From Sphaerisporangium fuscum (GTDB taxonomy: Bacteria; Actinomycetota; Actinomycetes; Streptosporangiales; Streptosporangiaceae), in NCBI RefSeq assembly GCF_018531465.1, contig NZ_JAHDTF010000008.1, forward strand, positions 62,001 through 126,000: DNA of 64,000 bases, read 5' to 3'. The notes under the pieces were generated by a model. It was not told where the DNA came from, did not search any database, and saw nothing but the letters and a program-made list of their open reading frames with translations. This document shows positions 7,780 through 16,720 of the stretch, piece by piece. The position numbers were made by a program, and so were the translations under genes. Within the stretch, counting starts at the first letter, position 1, and the number at the start of each line of letters is the position of its first letter.

Positions 7780-8739
7780 CTAGAAGAACACCGGCGATCG
7801 GTCGCCGACGGGGTGGCGGAAGGTCCACCACAGCCAGGCCTGGGCCAGCAGCAGCACCGGCAGCACCGGGACGGCCATGGAGGCGAACGCCGACAGCGAG
7901 GCGGCGTCGGTGCCTCCCTTGAGCACGGTGGCGCCGAGACCGGTCAGGGCCACGAGCACGGGCGTCGCGGCGCCGATCGCGGTCAGCGCGAATGCGCGGC
8001 CCGGCCGTGCGGTGGCGGCCCGTCCGGAGAGGACGACCGCGGCGGCGCCGGCCACGAGCAGCACCAGGGCGGGCACCGGCCAGACGACGGCGTCCCGCAC
8101 GCCGCTCCAGAGCACGCCCGCGACGGCCGCCAGCGCCAGGGCGGCCAGCGCGGGCCGCAGGAGCATGGCCGCGAGACGCCGGGCCCGCTCGGCTGGGGCG
8201 CCCGGCACGCGCAGCGCGACGAAGCTCGCCCCGTGCAGCGCGAACAGCAGCGCCGTGGCGAGCGCGCAGAGCACCGTGAACGGGTTGAACAGGCGCAGGA
8301 ACTCGCGCCCGCCCGCCCCGGGAAGACCCTCCAGGATGTTGCCGACCAGCAGGCCGAACGACAGCGCGAAGCACAGGCACGCGGCGGCGAGGGTCCTGTC
8401 CCAGAATGTGCGCCACTGATCGGGCTCGCGGCGGCTGCGGAACCAGGTGGCGGCGTCCTTGGCGATCCACGAGGCCAGCATCGCGATGACGATCGGCCAG
8501 CAGCCGCTCAACAGGTTGGCCTCGAAGTGGGGGAAGGCGGCGGTCATCACCCCGGCCGCGGCGATCAGCCACACCTCGTTGGGCAGGAAGAACGGTCCCA
8601 TGCCGGTCAGCACGAGCCGTCGCCCGACGGGACCGTCGGCCAGCCTGGGCAGGAGCATGCCGAGACCGATGACGAAACCGTCGAGCACCGACCAGCCGCC
8701 CAGGATCACAACCAGGACGGTGAGCCATAAGACATCCAT
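7780..8739 (-). CDS. cydB: Cytochrome bd oxidase subunit II
   Basis: Membrane subunit II of the cytochrome bd quinol:oxygen oxidoreductase (319 residues, about eight TM helices). Family landmarks are LDGFVIGLGMLLP, the GPFFLPNEVWLIAA segment, the PHFEANLLSGCWPIV-like helix and late W-W-T-F-R. It lies 19 nt downstream of cydA on the same strand. Codon 4 is TTA (8728-8730), a rare leucine codon that in streptomycete relatives makes translation depend on bldA tRNA. No cydDC (ABC assembly transporter) is in the window. A respiratory oxidase inside a natural-product cluster is unusual; self-protection is discussed in the findings. Confidence 0.92.
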   Translation of the reverse strand: MDVLWLTVLVVILGGWSVLDGFVIGLGMLLPRLADGPVGRRLVLTGMGPFFLPNEVWLIAAAGVMTAAFPHFEANLLSGCWPIVIAMLASWIAKDAATWFRSRREPDQWRTFWDRTLAAACLCFALSFGLLVGNILEGLPGAGGREFLRLFNPFTVLCALATALLFALHGASFVALRVPGAPAERARRLAAMLLRPALAALALAAVAGVLWSGVRDAVVWPVPALVLLVAGAAAVVLSGRAATARPGRAFALTAIGAATPVLVALTGLGATVLKGGTDAASLSAFASMAVPVLPVLLLAQAWLWWTFRHPVGDRSPVFF

Positions 8740-8758
8740 TGCGCTTCTCCTCAGCGGC

Positions 8759-10024
8759 TCAGTAAGCGGGGGACACGCTCTCTTGGCGCTCGTGCGGCTC
8801 CAGGTCGGCCATCGTGCGGCCGAGCACGACGCCGTCCGGCCCGCGTCTGGCGTACCTGGCGATGAGGTACCAGTCGGTCAGGACGCAGACGACGTACAGC
8901 GCGGTGAAGACGACCAGCGAGGCCAGGACGGGCCCGAAGGACAGGGGGGCCACCGCGTCGGCGGTCTTCAGCCGGCCGTACACCGCCCAGGGCTGCCTGC
9001 CGACCTCGCGCACCAGCCAGCCGGAGACGACCGCGGTGAACGGGATGGGGATCATCCAGGTGAGCAGGCGCAGCACCAGGCGGCGCCGCTCGATGAACTT
9101 GCCGATCAGGAGCAGCACGAAGATCAGGCCGATGTACTGGTAGATCTCGCCCACGGTCAGCATCCAGCTGAAGAAGCTCTTGATCCAGGTGGGCGGGCCG
9201 CCTGCCGCGGCCAGGTCGCCGGTCGGCCCGGGAACGCCGAGCTCCTGCAGCTTGCTCGGCTGGATGACGACGCCCTTGCTCGGCTGGGTGCGGGCCACCA
9301 GGTCGGCCTGCTGGAAGCCCATGATGCTGGTGAACCAGGCGGCGGCGAACGACACCAGGAGGCCGAGCCGCAGCGCGCGGCCGTGCAGGTCGCGGTCGCC
9401 GGTGTCGCGGCGCAGGTGCCAGGCGCTGACCCCGGCGATGAGGTAGCCGCCGATCAGCAGGGCCGCCGCCACGACGTGCTTGAGCGCGGCGAGCGCGTTG
9501 GGGTTGGTCAGCAGGGCCGACAGGTCGGCCAGGCGGGCGACCCCGTTCTCCACGACGTCGCCGACCGGGTGCTGCATGTAGCCGTTGGCGACGATGATCC
9601 AGAAGGCGGAGACGTAGGCGGTGATGGTGACCAGGTAGAACAGCAGCAGGTGGACGGCCTTGGGCAGCCGCCCCCAGCCGAATATCCACATGCCGAGGAA
9701 GGTCGAGTCGAGGAAGAACGCGACCAGCGTCTCCATGGCGAGCGGCGCGCCGAAGATGTTGCCGGTGTAGGCGGTGAGCCCCGTCCAGTTCAGGCCGAAC
9801 TGGAACTCGAGTAACAGGCCGGTGACGATGCCGACCGCGTAGTTGATGACGTAGATCTGGCCCCAGAACTTCGTCATGCGCTCGTGCACCGGCTTACCGG
9901 TGATCGCATAGCGGGTCTGCATGAACGCGACGAAGGGGGCGAGCCCCAGCGTGACGATGACGAACAGGAAGTGAAGACTGGTCGTCACGGCGAACTGCAA
10001 CCGGGCCAGGTTGAGAACTTCCAC
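8759..10024 (-). CDS. cydA: Cytochrome bd oxidase subunit I
   Basis: Quinol-oxidising, haem-bearing subunit I (421 residues). It begins with LNLARLQFAVTTSLHFLF, carrying the early conserved histidine of CydA. It includes helices with GLLLEFQFG, the N-G-Y-M-Q-H-P-V-G segment, and a Q-loop region before GEIYQYIG. GTG 10024 is preferred over GTG 10027 because the GGGGG site then has proper spacing and the N-terminus matches other CydA proteins. Upstream on the minus strand a -10-like TAGACT lies inside a 19-bp motif shared with both padR genes (10041-10059). CydA and CydB form the complete two-gene oxidase; it lowers oxygen and oxidises quinol without proton pumping. Confidence 0.92.
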   Translation of the reverse strand: MEVLNLARLQFAVTTSLHFLFVIVTLGLAPFVAFMQTRYAITGKPVHERMTKFWGQIYVINYAVGIVTGLLLEFQFGLNWTGLTAYTGNIFGAPLAMETLVAFFLDSTFLGMWIFGWGRLPKAVHLLLFYLVTITAYVSAFWIIVANGYMQHPVGDVVENGVARLADLSALLTNPNALAALKHVVAAALLIGGYLIAGVSAWHLRRDTGDRDLHGRALRLGLLVSFAAAWFTSIMGFQQADLVARTQPSKGVVIQPSKLQELGVPGPTGDLAAAGGPPTWIKSFFSWMLTVGEIYQYIGLIFVLLLIGKFIERRRLVLRLLTWMIPIPFTAVVSGWLVREVGRQPWAVYGRLKTADAVAPLSFGPVLASLVVFTALYVVCVLTDWYLIARYARRGPDGVVLGRTMADLEPHERQESVSPAY

Positions 10025-10040
10025 CACGCCCCCTATAAGA

Positions 10041-10059
10041 GTATACAGTCTATATGTAG
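10041..10059 (-). promoter_or_regulatory. Putative PadR operator over the cydA -10
   Basis: Minus strand reads CTACATATAGACTGTATAC, matching the padR upstream motif at 45786 in 15 of 19 positions and placing TAGACT where the other copies have their -10. It is followed by a purine-rich ribosome site and the cydA GTG. Confidence 0.55.
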
Positions 10060-10186
10060 AAGAGAAACCTATCGTACTCGGGAGTGACTGGAACAGCGAT
10101 CCAGACGTCTTCGATCCCGGCACGAGACCTCTCCGAGATGGTCGGACGGACGCGGTACCGATTCGACGATTCGCGCGGAGAGTCCC

Positions 10187-11683
10187 ATGTCCCCGTGGTC
10201 CCGTTACCCCCGATGGTTCGCAACGCTGTTCCTCACCGACATGTGGGAGAGGTTCAGCTTCTACGGGATGCAGGCCATCCTCGTGCTGTACGCCGTCACC
10301 CCCGCCGAGCGCGGCGGTCTCGGCCTGCCGGCCCCCACCGCCGCCGCCCTGTTCGGGGCGTACATGGCGACGGTCTTCCTGCTCGCCCAGCCCGGCGGCT
10401 GGATCGGCGACCGGGTCCTCGGCGAGCGCCGTGCGGTCACGTACGGCGGATGCCTCATCACCGCCGGACACCTGTGCATGGCGCTGCCCGTCACCGGTTC
10501 GGCGTACGCCGGGCTGGCGCTGATCGCGCTCGGCACCGGGCTGCTCAAGCCCAGCCTGAGCGCGTTGCTGAGCCGCTTCTACGGCCGCTCGGTGAAGCGC
10601 GAGGCCGCCTTCTCGATCTTCTACATGAGCATCCAGGTCAGCGCCATGCTCGCGCCGATCGTGACCGGCTTCCTGGGCGAGTACGTCAGCTGGCACGCGG
10701 GCTTCGGAGCCGCGGCCGTCGGCATGGCCTTCGGCGTCGCGCAGTTCGCAGCCGGGGCACGGCACCTGGAAGGACAGGGCGAGCGTCCCGTGCGGCGGGC
10801 CTCGCGCGCCGAGCTGGCCGTGCTCTACCGCAGGGCGGGCGTCGCCGCCGCCGTGGTGGCCGTCCTCGTGGCCGCCGACGTCGTCGCGGGCACGTTCTCC
10901 GTCGAGCACGTCCTGATGGCGCTCGGCCTGGTCTCCCTGGTCGCCCCTCCGGTGGCCCTGCGGGCGCTGCGGCGCGATCCGGCGCTGTCGGCCGGGGACC
11001 GGCGGCGGCTCGGCGCCGCCACCTGGCTCCTGCTCTGCTCGGCACTGTTCTGGATGGTCGTCAGCCAGGCCGGATCCCTGCTCAACCTGTTCGCCCGCGA
11101 CCACGTCGACCGGGCGGTGGGCGCGTTCACCCTCCCGGCGGGGTGGCTGCAGAGCGCCACCCCGCTGATCATCCTCATCGTCGCGCCGCTGTTCGCCCGG
11201 ACGTGGCTCCGCCTGGGCGACCGGTTCGGCGTGCGGGAGAAGTTCGTGCTCGGGCTGGTCCTCGCCGGCTCCAGCTTCCTGGTGATGTTCGGCGCCGCCG
11301 CCGAGGCCGGCGACGGCCGCGTACCGGTCCTGTGGCTGCTCGCGGTCTACCTCCTGCAGGCCTGCGGCGAGATCACGCTGGGCCCGGTGGGCCTCAGCGC
11401 CGTGGCCGGGGCCGCGCCGCCCGCCTTCAGGGTTCGCATGATGGGCCTGTACTGGCTCTTCGTGGCCTTCGGCGCCTCTCTCGGCAGCATCGTGGTACGC
11501 GCGTCCGCCGCGATCTCCCCGGCGGCCTACTACCTCCTCGTCGGCGCGGCGCTCGTCGCCGCCGCCGGCGCCCTGGCCCTGTTCGGCGGACGCGTCAAAC
11601 GGCTGTTCGCCGACGGGCAGGAGGAGACCCCCGATCAGAAACCCGTTGTGTTGACGCCGGTATCCCTTCAGGAGGAACGATGA
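10187..11683 (+). CDS. POT/PTR2-family proton-coupled oligopeptide transporter
   Basis: A 498-residue, 12-14 TM transporter of the POT (PTR2) family, normally importing di- and tripeptides with protons. The family signature FLTDMWERFSFYGMQAIL (helix 1, E-x-x-E/R-F-S-x-Y-G) is intact. Helix 4-5 carries GTGLLKPSLSALLSRFY, and helix 10 contains QACGEITLGPVGLS. The stop overlaps the start of the nucleotidyltransferase gene (ATGA), so the two are translationally coupled despite unrelated functions. ATG 10187 follows GCGGAGAG. In this cluster it could move an aminoacylated intermediate or the product, but that is speculation; family assignment is firm. Confidence 0.85.
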   Translation: MSPWSRYPRWFATLFLTDMWERFSFYGMQAILVLYAVTPAERGGLGLPAPTAAALFGAYMATVFLLAQPGGWIGDRVLGERRAVTYGGCLITAGHLCMALPVTGSAYAGLALIALGTGLLKPSLSALLSRFYGRSVKREAAFSIFYMSIQVSAMLAPIVTGFLGEYVSWHAGFGAAAVGMAFGVAQFAAGARHLEGQGERPVRRASRAELAVLYRRAGVAAAVVAVLVAADVVAGTFSVEHVLMALGLVSLVAPPVALRALRRDPALSAGDRRRLGAATWLLLCSALFWMVVSQAGSLLNLFARDHVDRAVGAFTLPAGWLQSATPLIILIVAPLFARTWLRLGDRFGVREKFVLGLVLAGSSFLVMFGAAAEAGDGRVPVLWLLAVYLLQACGEITLGPVGLSAVAGAAPPAFRVRMMGLYWLFVAFGASLGSIVVRASAAISPAAYYLLVGAALVAAAGALALFGGRVKRLFADGQEETPDQKPVVLTPVSLQEER

Positions 11684-12741
11684 AAGCCCTCGTGCTCTCG
11701 GGCGGCAGCGGTACCCGTCTGCGCCCGCTCAGCCACACGATGCCCAAACAACTCGTCCCCATCGCCAACAAACCGGTCCTCGCCTACGGCCTCGAAGCGA
11801 TCCGCGACGCCGGGATCACCGAGGTCGGCATCGTGGTCGGCGACCGGATGGAGGACATCCGCGAGATCGTCGGCGACGGCGAGCGGTACGGGATCAAGGT
11901 CACCTACATTCCGCAGGCGGCGCCGCTCGGCCTCGCGCACGCCGTGGTCATCGCCCGCGAGTTCCTCGGCGGGGACGACTTCCTGATGTACCTCGGCGAC
12001 AACGTCGTCCTGGAGGGCATCGACGAGCTGGTGGGCCGATTCCGGGCCGCCCCCTGCGACGCCCAGATCACCGTCCACCCGGCCGACCCCCGGGAGGGCG
12101 GGCTCGCGGTGCTGGACGCCGGCGGGCGCGTGGTCGCGGTGGAGGAGAAGCCCAAGAACCCGACGAGCAACCTCGCCCTGATGGGCATCTACGTGTTCAC
12201 CCCCGTCATCCACGAGGCCGTACGGTCCATCCCGCCGAGCGCGCGCGGCGAGCTGGAGATCACCGACGCGATCGGCTGGCTCATCGAGAAGGGGTACGAC
12301 GTCAGGGGGCACCACTACCAGGGGTTCTGGCGGGACGCCGGGATGATCGACAGCCTGCTGGAGTGCAACCAGGCGGTCCTCGACCACGCCGGGCCGCGCA
12401 TCCTGGGCAAGGTGGACGAGGACACCGAGGTGATCGGGCGGGTGGTCGTCGAGGAGGGCGCCACGGTCACCCGGTCGCGGCTCGTCGGCCCCCTCGTCGT
12501 CGGCGCCGAGGCCATCGTGGACGGCAGCTACCTCGGCCCCTACACCTCGGTGGGGGAGCAGTGCGTCATCGAGGACGCCGCCGTGGAGTACTCGATCGTC
12601 ATGGACCGCGCCGTCATCCGCGACGTGCGCGGGATCCACGGCTCGCTGATCGGGCGGGCCACGACCGTGCGGACCGCGACCTCCGTGCGGGCCGGGCACC
12701 GGCTGGTGCTGGGTGAGCACAGCCAGATCGTCCTCAGCTGA
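11680..12741 (+). CDS. Glucose-1-phosphate thymidylyltransferase, long (StrD-like) form
   Basis: Nucleotidyltransferase of 353 residues that activates glucose-1-phosphate to dTDP-glucose, the entry to deoxysugar biosynthesis. The N-terminal Rossmann-like domain has the loop LSGGSGTRLRPLS (residues 6-18), MPKQLVPIANKP and YLGDNV. The C-terminus is a left-handed beta-helix of hexapeptide-like repeats typical of the long StrD-type enzymes, unlike the roughly 290-residue RmlA. ATG 11680 overlaps the preceding stop, with AGGAGG upstream. Its partner dehydratase is RmlB at 54323, so the sugar genes are scattered at both ends. A 14-bp hairpin terminator follows. Confidence 0.88.
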   Translation: MKALVLSGGSGTRLRPLSHTMPKQLVPIANKPVLAYGLEAIRDAGITEVGIVVGDRMEDIREIVGDGERYGIKVTYIPQAAPLGLAHAVVIAREFLGGDDFLMYLGDNVVLEGIDELVGRFRAAPCDAQITVHPADPREGGLAVLDAGGRVVAVEEKPKNPTSNLALMGIYVFTPVIHEAVRSIPPSARGELEITDAIGWLIEKGYDVRGHHYQGFWRDAGMIDSLLECNQAVLDHAGPRILGKVDEDTEVIGRVVVEEGATVTRSRLVGPLVVGAEAIVDGSYLGPYTSVGEQCVIEDAAVEYSIVMDRAVIRDVRGIHGSLIGRATTVRTATSVRAGHRLVLGEHSQIVLS

Positions 12742-12756
12742 ACGGAGTACGGAAAT

Positions 12757-12796
12757 GTCCCGGCGGCCGGCCTCGGAAGAGACCGGCCGCCGGGAC
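12757..12796. terminator. Bidirectional terminator
   Basis: Perfect 14-bp stem (12757-12770 with 12783-12796), 12-nt loop, followed by GTTTCTC. It lies between the convergent nucleotidyltransferase and SDR genes. Confidence 0.8.
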
Positions 12797-12816
12797 GTTT
12801 CTCGTTCGGGCCCGGC

Positions 12817-13629
12817 TCACGCCGTGAAGGACTCGGCCAGCCGGCGCGAGGTCTCGACGTCCCACCCGGGGTACAGCAGGCGGTTCACCAGGCGGCGGGG
12901 GGCGTGCCGGGCGAGGAACACCTTCAGCTTGTACTCCCCGCCCGGGATGTGCACCGGCCGCCCCGCCTCCAGGGCCTTCAGCGCCTCGTGCACGACGAAC
13001 TCCGGCTCGCGCACCCTGCCGAGCGTCCAGCCGCGCCTGCCGCGGGAGCGGTGCAGGTTGGTGCGGGTCGACCCCGGGCACAACGCCAGCACGTGCACCC
13101 CGAGCGCCCGCACCTCGCTGTGCACCGTCTGGCTGAGCGAGGTGACGAACGCCTTGGCCGCCGCGTACGGCGCCCCGCCGGGGATGTGCAGGTAGCCCAT
13201 CGCCGACGACACGTTGATGACCCCGCCGTGCCGCCGCCGCGCCATCGCGCCGACGGCGGCGTGGGTGAGGCGCAGCACGGCGAGCACGTTGAGGCGGAGG
13301 TTGTACTCCTCGGTGCCGGCGTCCCGCGCGGCGAACGGGCCCACCTGGCCGATCACGCCGGCGTTGTTGACGAGCAGGTCGACGGGCTCGTCCGCCTGGG
13401 ACAGCCGGCGCTCCACCCGGGCGAGGTCGTCCGGCTCGGCCAGGTCGGCCACCAGGACCGTCACCTCCGTGCCGTGCCGCTTGCGGAGTTCCCGCGCGAG
13501 GTCGTCCAGCGCCTCCTCGTCGCGCGCCACCAGCACCAGGCCGGCGCCGCGCGCGGCGAGCTCCCTGGCGAAGGCGGCGCCGAGGCCGCCGGATGCGCCG
13601 GTGACCAGCGCCCTGCGGTGCTGTCGCAT
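12817..13629 (-). CDS. Short-chain dehydrogenase/reductase (classical SDR)
   Basis: A 270-residue classical SDR with TGASGGLG (cofactor glycines near residue 13), NNAG, active-site S-S-A-M-G-Y and YAAAK. The C-terminal extension ends in RLLYPGWDVETSRRLAE. It differs from the two FabG-like KRs of the cluster and resembles SDRs that act on free substrates or sugars. ATG 13629 has an excellent GGAAGGAG site. It lies 25 nt behind the FAD hydroxylase gene and probably shares its transcript, so it may reduce the quinone or ketone made by that enzyme. The substrate is unknown. Confidence 0.8.
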   Translation of the reverse strand: MRQHRRALVTGASGGLGAAFARELAARGAGLVLVARDEEALDDLARELRKRHGTEVTVLVADLAEPDDLARVERRLSQADEPVDLLVNNAGVIGQVGPFAARDAGTEEYNLRLNVLAVLRLTHAAVGAMARRRHGGVINVSSAMGYLHIPGGAPYAAAKAFVTSLSQTVHSEVRALGVHVLALCPGSTRTNLHRSRGRRGWTLGRVREPEFVVHEALKALEAGRPVHIPGGEYKLKVFLARHAPRRLVNRLLYPGWDVETSRRLAESFTA

Positions 13630-13654
13630 GTGGTCTCCTTCCACAGCCGATCCC

Positions 13655-15295
13655 TCAGACCAGGGAGGGGACGGTCCGGGCGTGCAGGATGCGGGAGAGG
13701 GCGCCGGTCAGGTGCCGGGCCGGGTCCTCCGGCGCGGTCGCGGCGCGCCAGGCGACGAACCCGTCGGGCCGGATGAGCACGGCTCCGTCAGGTCCCACGC
13801 CGAAGGCCTCGCCGAAGCGTCCCAGCGGGTCGGCGAGGACGCCCTGGCCGCTCACGGCCTCGGCGAGCGCGGGCGTGACCCGGTGGGCGGTCACGGGCAC
13901 GCCGCACCGCGCCGCGGCGTCGGCGGCGGCCTTCGTCCAGGAGATGCCGGCCGGTCCGGCGAGCAGGACGAAGTCCCGGCCGAGCAGGTCGAGAAGGTCG
14001 ACGCGCTCGCCCGGCCGCGCGAACACCAGATGCGGGGCGCGCACCCCGACGCCGTACGTCTCCCCGGAGCCGGGCTCCGCGCCGGTGTCCCCGGCGATGA
14101 CGGCGTCCGAGCGGTAGCGGTAGGTGAACATCAGCTCGGCGTCGGAGCGGATCACCGGGGCCGGTCCGCCGGCGTCGCCCCTGGTCATCCGCGACCGGTC
14201 CTTCGACCTCAGGACGACCTGCCCCACCGTCTCGGTGGCGACCGGCCGGCGTTCGGCGTCGTAGCTGTCCAGGAGCGCGGGGCCGGCCAGGTCCTCGAGG
14301 GCCAGGGCGAGCTTCCAGGCCAGGTTGTGCGCGTCCTGGACCCCGGTGTTGGAGCCGAAGGCGCCGGTCGGCGGCATGACGTGCGCCGCGTCGCCCACCA
14401 GGAACACACGGCCGTCGCGGAAGGTCTCCGCCACGTTCGCCGCCATCGCCCAGGGAGCGGCCTGCTCCACGGTCACCTTCAGATCGGGGACGCCCACGGC
14501 GGCGCGCACCAGCTCGCGGCACTCCTCCTCGCTCATCGCGGCCGCGCGCTCCGGCTCGCACTCGACGTGCAGGAGCCAGCGGTCGGCGTTGTTGACCGGC
14601 AGCAGCGCGGCCCGTACGGGGAGCGCGGTGAGGTAGCAGATGACGAAGCGGCGCGCGCCCAGCACCTCGCGCAGGTCGGCGGTGAAGGAGATGTTGAGGA
14701 AGTCGCTCAGCGTCCCGGGCCCGGCCACGCCGATGCCGAGCCGCTCGCGGACGCCGCTGCGGGCGCCGTCGGCCGCGACCAGGTAGCGGGAGCGGATCGT
14801 CCGGACGGTTCCCGTCGCCAGGTCCCGGACCGTCACGGTCACGCCGTCGTCGTCCTGCTCGAATCCGGTCATCTCGGTGCCGAACCTGATGTCCGCCCCG
14901 AGTTCGCGGGCGCGGGCGGCGATGGCCGGCTCCGCCTCGTCCTGGTGGCACAGGCACCAGGAGACCGGGGTGTACTCGGAGAAATCGGTGTCGGTGTCCA
15001 TGAAGTACGCCTGGTCGAGCCGGCGGTACTCGCCCGAGGCGAGCGTCTCGGCCATCACCACCCCGGAGTTGCCCGCCAGCGCCCGGGCGGACTCGGCGGC
15101 GCGCAGCCGGGGCTCGACCCCCGCCTGCCGGAACAGTTCCATGGTGCGCGGATTGATGCCGCGGGCACGCGGGTGCGTGGAAAGGCCGTGGTGCCGTTCC
15201 ACCAGGACGCAGTCAACACCTCGCTGGGCGAGGAAAAGGGCCTGCGAAAGGCCGACCAGGCTTCCGCCCACGATCACCACCGAAGGGGACTCCAT
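13655..15295 (-). CDS. FAD-dependent aromatic polyketide hydroxylase (PgaE/RdmE type)
   Basis: Class A flavoprotein monooxygenase (546 residues) that hydroxylates aromatic polyketides using NADPH and O2. It shows the FAD motif VGGSLVG near residues 9-15, the second FAD motif GRVFLVGDAAHVMPPTG, the following N-x-G-V-Q-D-A-H-N-L-A-W-K-L helix and the thioredoxin-like C-terminal domain ending in GFVAWRA. Length and architecture match PgaE, RdmE and DnrF. ATG 15295 opens a leftward operon with the SDR. The intergenic region with the P450 gene contains a SARP-type repeat. The cluster's second such hydroxylase is at 16721. The oxidised position is not predictable. Confidence 0.88.
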   Translation of the reverse strand: MESPSVVIVGGSLVGLSQALFLAQRGVDCVLVERHHGLSTHPRARGINPRTMELFRQAGVEPRLRAAESARALAGNSGVVMAETLASGEYRRLDQAYFMDTDTDFSEYTPVSWCLCHQDEAEPAIAARARELGADIRFGTEMTGFEQDDDGVTVTVRDLATGTVRTIRSRYLVAADGARSGVRERLGIGVAGPGTLSDFLNISFTADLREVLGARRFVICYLTALPVRAALLPVNNADRWLLHVECEPERAAAMSEEECRELVRAAVGVPDLKVTVEQAAPWAMAANVAETFRDGRVFLVGDAAHVMPPTGAFGSNTGVQDAHNLAWKLALALEDLAGPALLDSYDAERRPVATETVGQVVLRSKDRSRMTRGDAGGPAPVIRSDAELMFTYRYRSDAVIAGDTGAEPGSGETYGVGVRAPHLVFARPGERVDLLDLLGRDFVLLAGPAGISWTKAAADAAARCGVPVTAHRVTPALAEAVSGQGVLADPLGRFGEAFGVGPDGAVLIRPDGFVAWRAATAPEDPARHLTGALSRILHARTVPSLV

Positions 15296-15380
15296 CCCGC
15301 CCTACCTCCATCTTCGACGTCGTAGCCTGGCCCGAGCCTAGTCGTGCGATGATATGTATGACAATTATCGGTTAATCGCT

Positions 15381-15398
15381 TCGAGGGGTTTTCGAGCC
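15381..15398 (+). promoter_or_regulatory. SARP-type direct repeat before the P450 gene
   Basis: TCGAGGG-N4-TCGAGCC, 11-bp period, 59 bp before the P450 GTG start and in the divergent region with the FAD hydroxylase. The surrounding DNA is clearly less GC-rich than the genes. Confidence 0.6.
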
Positions 15399-15456
15399 GG
15401 TTTCCAGCGGGTTGTTCAATGATATTCTCGCCCACCCTCTTAATTCAGGAGAAACT

Positions 15457-16662
15457 GTGGCCGAGCCCGCGGAGAAGAATCACGAGTTGACGTTTCCGCC
15501 GGAGATCCCGGTGCCGTACGAGCCCGCTCCGGCCTTCGCCGGGCTGAGGCGGTCGCGGCCGGCCGTGCCGGTCCGGCTGCCCACGGGCGACCGGGCGTGG
15601 CTGGTGACCCGGCACGCCGACAACCGGCGGCTGCTGGCCGACCCGCGCCTGAGCCGCGCGGCGGCGGCCGCGCCGGGAGCGCCGAGGGCGCGCGCCATCC
15701 CGCTGGAGCGCGACTCCATGACGACCATGGACCCTCCCGAGCACACCCGGCTGCGCGGCCTGGTCATGCGGGCCTTCACTGCTCGGCGGGTGGAACGCCT
15801 CAGGCCGCGCGTGGAGGACCACGTCGCCGACCTGCTGGACACCATGGCACGCGACGGGGCGCCCGGCGACATCGTGAGCGGCTTCGCCCGCCCCCTGGCC
15901 ATCACGGTCATCTGCGAGCTCCTCGGCGTGCCCAAGGAGGACCGCGAGGGCTTCCAGAGCTGGACGGACACCTACCTGGCCGTCACCGGCCGCACTCCCG
16001 ACGCCATGCGGGAGGCCGGTGACCGGCTGAAGGCGTTCCTCCGCGAGCTCGTCGCCGCCAAGCGGCGCGAGCCGGCCGACGACCTGCTGAGCGAGCTGGC
16101 CGCCGCCGAGGAGGACGATCGGCTGAGCGAGGCGGAGCTCGTCACGCTGGGGGTGACACTCCTGGTGGCGGGCTACGAGACCGCGGCGAACCTCATCTCG
16201 GGGGCGGTCTTCGCCCTGCTGCGGCACCCGGACCAGCTCGCGCTACTACGGCGCGACCGGGCGCTCATGCCCCGGGCGGTGGAGGAGCTGCTGCGGTACG
16301 TGCCGCTGGCCGTCACCGGCGGCACGATCCGCGTGGCCGTGGCGGACGTCGAGCTGGGAGGTGTCGTCATCAAGGCGGGCGAGGCCGTGCTGCCCGCGAC
16401 GACGTCGGCCAACCGGGACGCCGCCGTGTTCGACCGGCCCGACGGACTCGACCTCACGCGGGACCCCAACCCCCACCTGGCCTTCGGGCACGGCCCGCAC
16501 CACTGCCTCGGTGCGCAGCTCGCCCGCCTGGAGCTGGGCGCGGCGCTGGCGGGCCTCCTGGCGCGGTTCCCGGCCCTGCGCCCGGCCGTCGACCTGGAGG
16601 GGATCTCGTGGACCCGGGCCAAGATGATCCGCGGCCCGGAGGCCCTGCCGGTCGCCTGGTAG
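15457..16662 (+). CDS. Cytochrome P450 (first)
   Basis: Soluble bacterial P450 of 401 residues. The oxygen-binding I-helix reads AGYET (E241-T242), the K-helix ExxR is E277-R280, and the haem loop FGHGPHHCLG places the ligand at Cys350. The usual P450 loop GHGxHxCLG is retained with an extra-polar HHC. GTG 15457 is chosen over upstream in-frame codons because it follows CAGGAGAAACT. Ferredoxin and ferredoxin reductase are not encoded nearby, so they must come from elsewhere in the genome. It could perform hydroxylation or a ring-modifying oxidation of the polyketide; it stands alone on its strand between two FAD hydroxylase genes and a hairpin follows. Confidence 0.88.
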   Translation: MAEPAEKNHELTFPPEIPVPYEPAPAFAGLRRSRPAVPVRLPTGDRAWLVTRHADNRRLLADPRLSRAAAAAPGAPRARAIPLERDSMTTMDPPEHTRLRGLVMRAFTARRVERLRPRVEDHVADLLDTMARDGAPGDIVSGFARPLAITVICELLGVPKEDREGFQSWTDTYLAVTGRTPDAMREAGDRLKAFLRELVAAKRREPADDLLSELAAAEEDDRLSEAELVTLGVTLLVAGYETAANLISGAVFALLRHPDQLALLRRDRALMPRAVEELLRYVPLAVTGGTIRVAVADVELGGVVIKAGEAVLPATTSANRDAAVFDRPDGLDLTRDPNPHLAFGHGPHHCLGAQLARLELGAALAGLLARFPALRPAVDLEGISWTRAKMIRGPEALPVAW

Positions 16663-16679
16663 GCGGCACAGGGACGGGG

Positions 16680-16713
16680 ACGAGGCGGTCGGCCATGAGG
16701 GCGACCGCCTCGT
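16680..16713. terminator. Bidirectional terminator
   Basis: Twelve-bp stem (16680-16691 with 16702-16713) and 10-nt loop between the convergent P450 and FAD hydroxylase genes. Confidence 0.7.
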
Positions 16714-16720
16714 GGCGTGT

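Noticed and set aside
10028..11104. Long upstream extension of cydA
   Set aside because: It is antisense to the POT transporter; CydA homology begins at the GTG near 10024.
10084..11679. N-terminal extension that would fuse about 530 residues onto the nucleotidyltransferase
   Set aside because: The extension is the POT transporter gene read in another frame; the ATG at 11680 with AGGAGG marks the real start.
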